NCBI GenBank assembly: GCA_001897425.1
Contig: MKSW01000038.1
Coordinates: forward strand, 62,001-126,000
Length of the DNA: 64,000 nucleotides
Direction of reading: 5' to 3'
DNA from: Actinobacteria bacterium 69-20
GTDB taxonomy: Bacteria > Actinomycetota > Actinomycetes > Mycobacteriales > Nakamurellaceae
Every line of letters begins with the position of its first letter. Within the stretch, counting starts at the first letter, position 1. Below, in pieces: positions 60,877 through 64,000 of the stretch. The notes beneath the pieces are model-generated. The model saw only the letters and a list, made by a program, of their open reading frames with translations. It did not search any database and was not told the DNA's origin. Both the position numbers and the translations under genes were made by a program.

Positions 60877-62661
60877 TCAGCCGACCACATAACTGATCTT
60901 GAACAGGGCGAGCAGTCGCTGCGCGTTGGCGATCTCCGAAACCCGAAGCGGCGTAGCGGTTGCCGCGTAGTCGACGTAGTACATGTAATTGACGCCCAAC
61001 AGGTATGCGCCCGCGTCGGCACCGCGCTCGATCCCGCCGATGGCCGTGTCGTCGCTGGCGTATCCCAGCGTGACGCCGTTGTTGGCGGCGCGACACTGCA
61101 GCGCGTGGATGTACTCGTGCCGCAGGATGTCGAGAATGGCGTTGTCCGGCAGGGTGTCGTCGATCCACACCGTGCAGGTCGGGAACCAGGTGAGCCCGGC
61201 CGCGTTGTCCAGCCCGTGCGCCGGGTTCGTGTCCAGGGATGCGATCTCCTTGCCGCCATGCGGCAGGTACGTCATCGCGAGGGTGAGTTTCGCCGTGAAC
61301 GTCGAGAGCCCCGCCGCGGCCGCCAGGAACCTCGCGTGGGCATCGTCGGCGATCGTGCCGGCAGAGGTCTGCGCGATGTTCAGGCTCAGCGCGGCCTTCG
61401 CCGTGATCAGCACGGCTTGGCCGATGGTCGGCGCGGTCCCGAGCACCGTGACCGCCGTGATCGCACCCTTCGCGCCGGCCAGGGAGGTGAGCGTGGACGT
61501 GTCGATGGCGGCGGCGGGGACGGTCAGCAGCGGGGCTCCGAGCGCACCGGCCAGCGGCCCGACGGCGAGCGCGTCCGGGAACCCGGTGAGGCCGTTCGCG
61601 AGGAATGCCCGGGTGCCGGCGGCGTAGTGCACGCCATCGGCATTGGTGAAGGTCTTGCGCGCGTAGCTGTAGAGCGACGCCGCGGTCGCGAACCGGTTGG
61701 CGCCGGCGATCCGCTGAACACGCTGCACCCCAGCGGATTTCGCCTGGGCGATGACGCCGTCCGAGATCCGGTCCGCGCCGCCGAGGACGATGAGCTGCTG
61801 GATGCCCAGCGCCTGGATCGCATCGGCCGCGGCCGTCGGCAGGCTCGTGTCCGGGGTGAGCAGCACCGGGAGGCCCCAGGCGTTGCTCAGCGGCCCGGCG
61901 GCCAACGCGTCGGCATTCACCGCGCCGGACGCGAGGATCGCGGTCGTCAACGAATAGCTCGGGCTGACACCCAGGTTCACCGTGCCGGGCATGGCGGTGT
62001 CGATCGCCTGCGCAGCGAGAGCCGCTGTGGCATAACGGCTGTCGCCCGCGACGCGGTGCACGTACTCCCCCGGCGCACCGGTGACGTCAGCCGCGATCGA
62101 CCCCAGCGCTGTCGCCACGGCATCCGACACCGAGTCGGTACCGCCCATGACGTAGATCGCTGGGTCTGTCGACCCGGTGAGCACCGCTCGGACCGCCGCG
62201 GCCGCCGTGGGTTCCAGCGTCTGGCCCGACGTCAGGACGATGGGCGCGTGGACCTCACCTGCGAGGTAGTTCGCAGCCAGCGCATCGAACCCACCCTTGG
62301 CGGTCGAGCCGTTGGCCACCACCACCGCATCGGCCGTGCCGAACTGGGTCGCGATCTGACCGGCGGTGGCATACCGGTCGGCGCCGCCGATGCGTTCGGG
62401 CAGTGCGGCGCTGGCCACGACATCCGCTGCGGCGCCGGCACGTTGGGTGCCGTGCGCGCCGATCGGTGGGACATACGGGTCGACCATCGCGATGCGGCCT
62501 GAGCCGCCCGGATCGGGCACCGCGTCCCCTGGACGGGCCGCTGCCGTACCGCTCGCTGCAGCGACCGGCGCGGCCACAACGACCGGCGCGGCCAGCACTC
62601 CACTGCCGACCACGAGTGCCGCGGCGACGGCAAGAACCCGCCCGGCGAATGCGGCTCGCAT
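60877..62661 (-). CDS. Secreted protein: three cell-wall-binding repeat-2 domains plus C-terminal zincin-like domain
   Basis: 594 residues from ATG 62661. A Sec signal peptide (to about residue 35, VVGSGVLAAPVVVAAPVAAA) is followed by three tandem cell wall binding repeat 2 modules (about 85-375), each with an ERIGGADRYATA-like opening (ERIGGADRYATAGQI, VHRVAGDSRYATAAL, VQRIAGANRFATAAS) and later VMGGTDSVSDAV / VLGGADRISDGVI stretches. The C-terminal 190 residues hold ILRHEYIHALQCRAANNG, an HExxH zinc motif, followed 22 residues later by GGIERGADAGAYLLG with a Glu in the third-ligand position. This suggests a cell-wall-anchored metallopeptidase. I know no described family with this exact combination. 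Monocistronic; convergent with the ATPase. Confidence 0.85.
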   Translation of the reverse strand: MRAAFAGRVLAVAAALVVGSGVLAAPVVVAAPVAAASGTAAARPGDAVPDPGGSGRIAMVDPYVPPIGAHGTQRAGAAADVVASAALPERIGGADRYATAGQIATQFGTADAVVVANGSTAKGGFDALAANYLAGEVHAPIVLTSGQTLEPTAAAAVRAVLTGSTDPAIYVMGGTDSVSDAVATALGSIAADVTGAPGEYVHRVAGDSRYATAALAAQAIDTAMPGTVNLGVSPSYSLTTAILASGAVNADALAAGPLSNAWGLPVLLTPDTSLPTAAADAIQALGIQQLIVLGGADRISDGVIAQAKSAGVQRVQRIAGANRFATAASLYSYARKTFTNADGVHYAAGTRAFLANGLTGFPDALAVGPLAGALGAPLLTVPAAAIDTSTLTSLAGAKGAITAVTVLGTAPTIGQAVLITAKAALSLNIAQTSAGTIADDAHARFLAAAAGLSTFTAKLTLAMTYLPHGGKEIASLDTNPAHGLDNAAGLTWFPTCTVWIDDTLPDNAILDILRHEYIHALQCRAANNGVTLGYASDDTAIGGIERGADAGAYLLGVNYMYYVDYAATATPLRVSEIANAQRLLALFKISYVVG

Positions 62662-62873
62662 ATGTGCCCCTGTTCTACGCAAGTGATCCCGCGGCGCGCA
62701 CGAACACGCGTCAGGACACAGACACGAGCGCCATACGGACGGGGATCGGTAGATGAAGAATACGATGCACCGGTCGGGCCACCGTCCAACTCGCCGCGGT
62801 CGCGTGACCGTGCGGCTGCACATCAGGGGCGACGACCGGCCGCAAGCCGCGACGACCGCGAGAGGGGCCAGCC
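62662..62873. other. Divergent intergenic region, cell-wall protein / glycosyltransferase
   Basis: 212 bp without a gene; the promoters of both genes must lie here. I recognise no operator or terminator in it. Confidence 0.5.
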
Positions 62874-64000
62874 ATGGCCGAGGGCCTGACCGTCCTGTTC
62901 ATGCCGGAATCGGCCTATGGGCCGACCAATCAGTGCATCGGGCTCGGAAAGGTGCTCCTCGACCGCGGGCATCGGGTGGTGTTCGCCTCCGAACGATCTT
63001 GGGCCGGCAAACTCGAACCGTTCGGGTTCGTCGAGGCGCTCGTCGATCTCGCGGAGCCCGATCCGGCAGCCAGCGGCGATGCCGCCGGCCAGTTCTGGAT
63101 CGATTTCATCAACGACACGGCGCCCGAGTTCCGCAAGCCGACGATCGACCAGCTCGAATCCTTCGTGCAGCCGACGTACCAGGCGCTGATCGACGGCGCC
63201 CGTTTCGTGCAGCCCCAGCTCGAGCGCATCATCGCCGACCAGCGCCCCGACGTGATCGCGCTGGACAACGTCATCACCTTCCCCGCGCTGGTGACCTCCC
63301 GCGCGGCGTACGTCCGCATCGTGTCGTGCAACCCGCTGGAGATCCGCGGCCCCGGTATCGCGCCGGTCTTCTCGGGCTACCCCGCGGCGGACCGCTCCGG
63401 GTGGGCGGAATTCCTGGACCGGTTCGACCGCACGCACGGCGCCATGTGGTCCACCTTCGACGAATGGGTCCAGCAACAGGGCGCGCCCCCGCTCCCGGCC
63501 CGCGACTTCGTGCACACCTCCGCCGATGCGAACCTGTACGTCTACCCGGAAGAACTCGACTACGTCACAGACCGGCCGCTCGACGCGACCTGGCACCGGA
63601 TGGATTCCAGCGTGCGCGAAACGGACGAGCCCTGGGCGCTGCCGGCACGGTTCGCCGACCGTAGCGGTGGCCGCGGAGTGATCTATCTGTCGCTCGGATC
63701 CCTGGGCGGCGCGGACATCGGCCTGCTGCAACGGCTCATCGACCTGTTGGGCGGCACCCAGCACCACGTGATCGTCAGCATGGGACCGCGCGCGAAGGAG
63801 ATCCGCCTCGCCGGGAACATGGTCGGCGCCGAGTTCCTGCCGCAGACCAGCATCATTCCGCAGGCCGACCTCGTAATCACGCACGGCGGCAACAACACCG
63901 TCACCGAGGCCATGCACTTCGGCAAACCGATGATCGTCCTGCCATTGTTTTGGGACCAATACGACAACGCCCAGCGCGTCCACGAAACCGGTTACGGCGT
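62874..64000 (+). CDS. Glycosyltransferase, MGT/UGT-like (3' end outside window)
   Basis: 375 residues are visible from ATG 62874 (GAGAGGGG upstream); the gene runs off the window. GT-B fold: N-terminal domain beginning LTVLFMPESAYGPTNQCIGLGKVLLDRGHRVVFAS, a domain with PDVIALDNVITFPALVTS, and the C-terminal donor domain (GVIYLSLGSLGG; IVSMGPRAKEIRL; FLPQTSIIPQADLVITHGGNNTVTEAMHFGKPMIVLPLFWDQYDNAQRV). The final HGGNNT..E....G.P....P...DQ.DNA motif is the UDPGT/MGT signature. Natural-product or lipid glycosylation is possible; acceptor unknown. Divergent from the cell-wall-binding gene. Confidence 0.88.
   Translation, partial: MAEGLTVLFMPESAYGPTNQCIGLGKVLLDRGHRVVFASERSWAGKLEPFGFVEALVDLAEPDPAASGDAAGQFWIDFINDTAPEFRKPTIDQLESFVQPTYQALIDGARFVQPQLERIIADQRPDVIALDNVITFPALVTSRAAYVRIVSCNPLEIRGPGIAPVFSGYPAADRSGWAEFLDRFDRTHGAMWSTFDEWVQQQGAPPLPARDFVHTSADANLYVYPEELDYVTDRPLDATWHRMDSSVRETDEPWALPARFADRSGGRGVIYLSLGSLGGADIGLLQRLIDLLGGTQHHVIVSMGPRAKEIRLAGNMVGAEFLPQTSIIPQADLVITHGGNNTVTEAMHFGKPMIVLPLFWDQYDNAQRVHETGYG

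Overview
This is a high-GC chromosomal segment from an actinobacterium, most likely of the order Mycobacteriales. Two blocks keep the gene order I recall from Mycobacterium tuberculosis: lysS ... DUF6779-DUF3180-folK-folB-folP-ftsH-hpt-tilS-metalloprotease-dacB-ppa (the Rv3598c-Rv3628 region), and XRE regulator-HBHA-like-DUF2516 (Rv0474-Rv0476). I cannot name the genus. No tRNA, rRNA, CRISPR array, insertion sequence or prophage is visible.

Layout. 1-13.1 kb: housekeeping block (lysyl-tRNA synthetase, folate genes, FtsH, purine salvage, tRNA modification, D,D-carboxypeptidase, pyrophosphatase). folE and the panC/panD group of the reference order are missing from it. 13.2-16.2 kb: DUF2516, HBHA-like protein and its XRE regulator, DUF445 protein. 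16.3-21.3 kb: aminotransferase, dipeptidase, secreted zinc peptidase, aldo/keto reductase. 21.4-28.9 kb: a five-gene minus-strand MacAB-like cassette whose two adaptors carry very long Gly/Ser/Thr-rich inserts. 29.1-36.0 kb: class V aminotransferase, GH1 beta-glucosidase, flavin reductase plus cobalamin adenosyltransferase, a deazaflavin-type protein, a CAP lipoprotein and an Lrp/AsnC regulator. 36.1-38.1 kb: a convincing tyrosine phenol-lyase gene and a CopD-like membrane protein. 38.3-42.9 kb: TetR regulator with a heterodimer-type ABC exporter. 42.9-51.1 kb: HIBYL-CoA hydrolase, cupin, then a LacI regulator facing an amidohydrolase, a polar amino-acid ABC importer and an L-asparaginase, with a perfect LacI-type palindrome between. 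51.2-52.8 kb: two toxin-antitoxin pairs. 53.3-60.8 kb: a redox/hypoxia-flavoured island (NarK-type transporter, SHOCT protein, SQR-like flavoprotein, DsrC/TusE-like, DsrE2-like, tandem universal stress protein, P1B ATPase) with DosR-like and Crp/Fnr-like palindromes upstream. 60.9-64 kb: a cell-wall-binding-repeat protein fused to a zincin-like domain, and a truncated glycosyltransferase.

The most unusual signal is a dispersed short element. Its core is TATGACG(C/A)TGTTC, in most copies followed directly by a hairpin whose sequence differs from copy to copy but whose arms are perfectly complementary. I count about 15 copies in 64 kb, on both strands. They lie between genes (convergent, divergent and tandem) and also inside at least six coding sequences (folK, an HBHA-like gene, a DUF6779 gene, a CAP-domain gene, an amidohydrolase and a flavin reductase), where they sit in linkers or variable loops without breaking the frame. 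This resembles, without being the same as, the coding-region palindromic elements known from Rickettsia, and I know of no described family with this core. Several short tandem duplications (10-18 bp units) at or near stop codons or inside genes suggest an actively slipping genome.
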